A DNA stretch of 6,647 nucleotides from Chitinophagaceae bacterium (lineage in GTDB: Bacteria > Bacteroidota > Bacteroidia > Chitinophagales > Chitinophagaceae). The stretch spans positions 1-6,647 of the forward strand of contig CANKNL010000170.1 in assembly GCA_947483345.1 (NCBI GenBank), written 5' to 3'. The position numbers and the translations under genes were made by a program. The notes under the pieces were generated by a model. The model saw only the letters and a list, made by a program, of their open reading frames with translations. It did not search any database and had not been told where the DNA came from. Shown in pieces: positions 6,335 to 6,647 of this stretch; within the stretch, counting starts at the first letter, position 1; the number at the start of each line of letters is the position of its first letter.

Positions 6335-6647
6335 ATGATCAAACAGATCCCCAATTTATTTACACTGCTTAATTTAGTTTTTGGTTGCCTGGCCATAGTT
6401 GTAATCCTGCAAAATGGCATCATTATTCAGTATGCTGCAGATGGCACACAGTTAATTGATATTCCTGAAAAAATATGGATGGCATCGCTCTTTATTGGCA
6501 TTGCTGCTGTAATTGATTTTCTGGACGGATTTGTTGCCAGGTTATTCAAGGCCAGTTCCGAGATGGGCAAGCAATTAGATTCACTTGCTGATGTGGTTAG
6601 TTTTGGCGTAGCACCGGCAATGATCCTTTACCAGTTTTTACGCATAA
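6335..6647 (+). CDS. pssA: CDP-diacylglycerol-serine O-phosphatidyltransferase, 3' truncated by window
   Basis: This is the N-terminal part (104 residues visible) of a membrane CDP-alcohol phosphatidyltransferase. It begins MIKQIPNLFTLLNLVFGCLAIV, the usual start of the PssA subclass that makes phosphatidylserine, the precursor of phosphatidylethanolamine, from CDP-diacylglycerol and serine. The catalytic signature is perfect: D61-x2-D64-G65-x2-A68-R69-x8-G78-x3-D82-x3-D86; the aspartates bind metal and activate the alcohol. Hydrophobic segments at about residues 9-25 and 48-60, plus one beginning near 87, are probable inner-membrane helices. The SLADVVSFGVAPA run after the motif is characteristic of PssA rather than of PgsA. 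The frame remains open at the window end. It lies 9 bp after pepP and has no promoter of its own, so it is probably expressed from the pepP transcript. Confidence 0.93.
   Translation, partial: MIKQIPNLFTLLNLVFGCLAIVVILQNGIIIQYAADGTQLIDIPEKIWMASLFIGIAAVIDFLDGFVARLFKASSEMGKQLDSLADVVSFGVAPAMILYQFLRI

Overview
The window looks like a piece of chromosome from a low-GC member of the Bacteroidota, most likely a Chitinophagaceae or Sphingobacteriales relative. Reasons: two genes belong to families essentially confined to this phylum (DUF4835 and DUF4296). The gene starts lack Shine-Dalgarno sequences and are preceded by A/T-rich leaders. The only good promoter-like match has the Bacteroidota -7 form TAnnTTTG. 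Lineage is inferred from protein character only; no 16S or other marker is present.

Layout. Positions 1-3064 (+) hold a tightly packed gene run: the 3' end of coaBC (coenzyme A synthesis), a secreted DUF4835 protein, a small DUF4296 lipoprotein, and the two subunits of a 3-oxoacid CoA-transferase (scoA, scoB). The first four overlap by 14, 4 and 8 nt. Only scoA and scoB are separated, by 83 bp carrying a degenerate 8-bp tandem repeat. A symmetric hairpin at 3075-3110 terminates this run and also the convergent pckA (3128-4732, -), an ATP-dependent phosphoenolpyruvate carboxykinase. A 303-bp AT-rich divergent intergenic region (4733-5035) follows, with an inverted repeat, several small stems and a candidate pckA promoter. 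Positions 5036-6647 (+) hold pepP (Xaa-Pro aminopeptidase) and, 9 bp later, the 5' part of pssA (phosphatidylserine synthase), cut by the window end.

Function. The content is mostly core metabolism: CoA synthesis, acetoacetate/succinyl-CoA exchange feeding the TCA cycle, gluconeogenic conversion of oxaloacetate to PEP, peptide turnover and phospholipid synthesis. ScoAB and PckA would together let carbon from ketone bodies, fatty acids or amino acids reach gluconeogenesis, but they are convergent genes, so shared regulation is not shown. The two envelope proteins between coaBC and scoA are the least understood genes.

I see no mobile element, CRISPR array, tRNA, rRNA or defence system, and no convincing novel multi-gene system. 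The points worth a second look are the repeat between scoA and scoB, the inverted repeats upstream of pckA and pepP, and the placement of two envelope genes between coaBC and scoAB.
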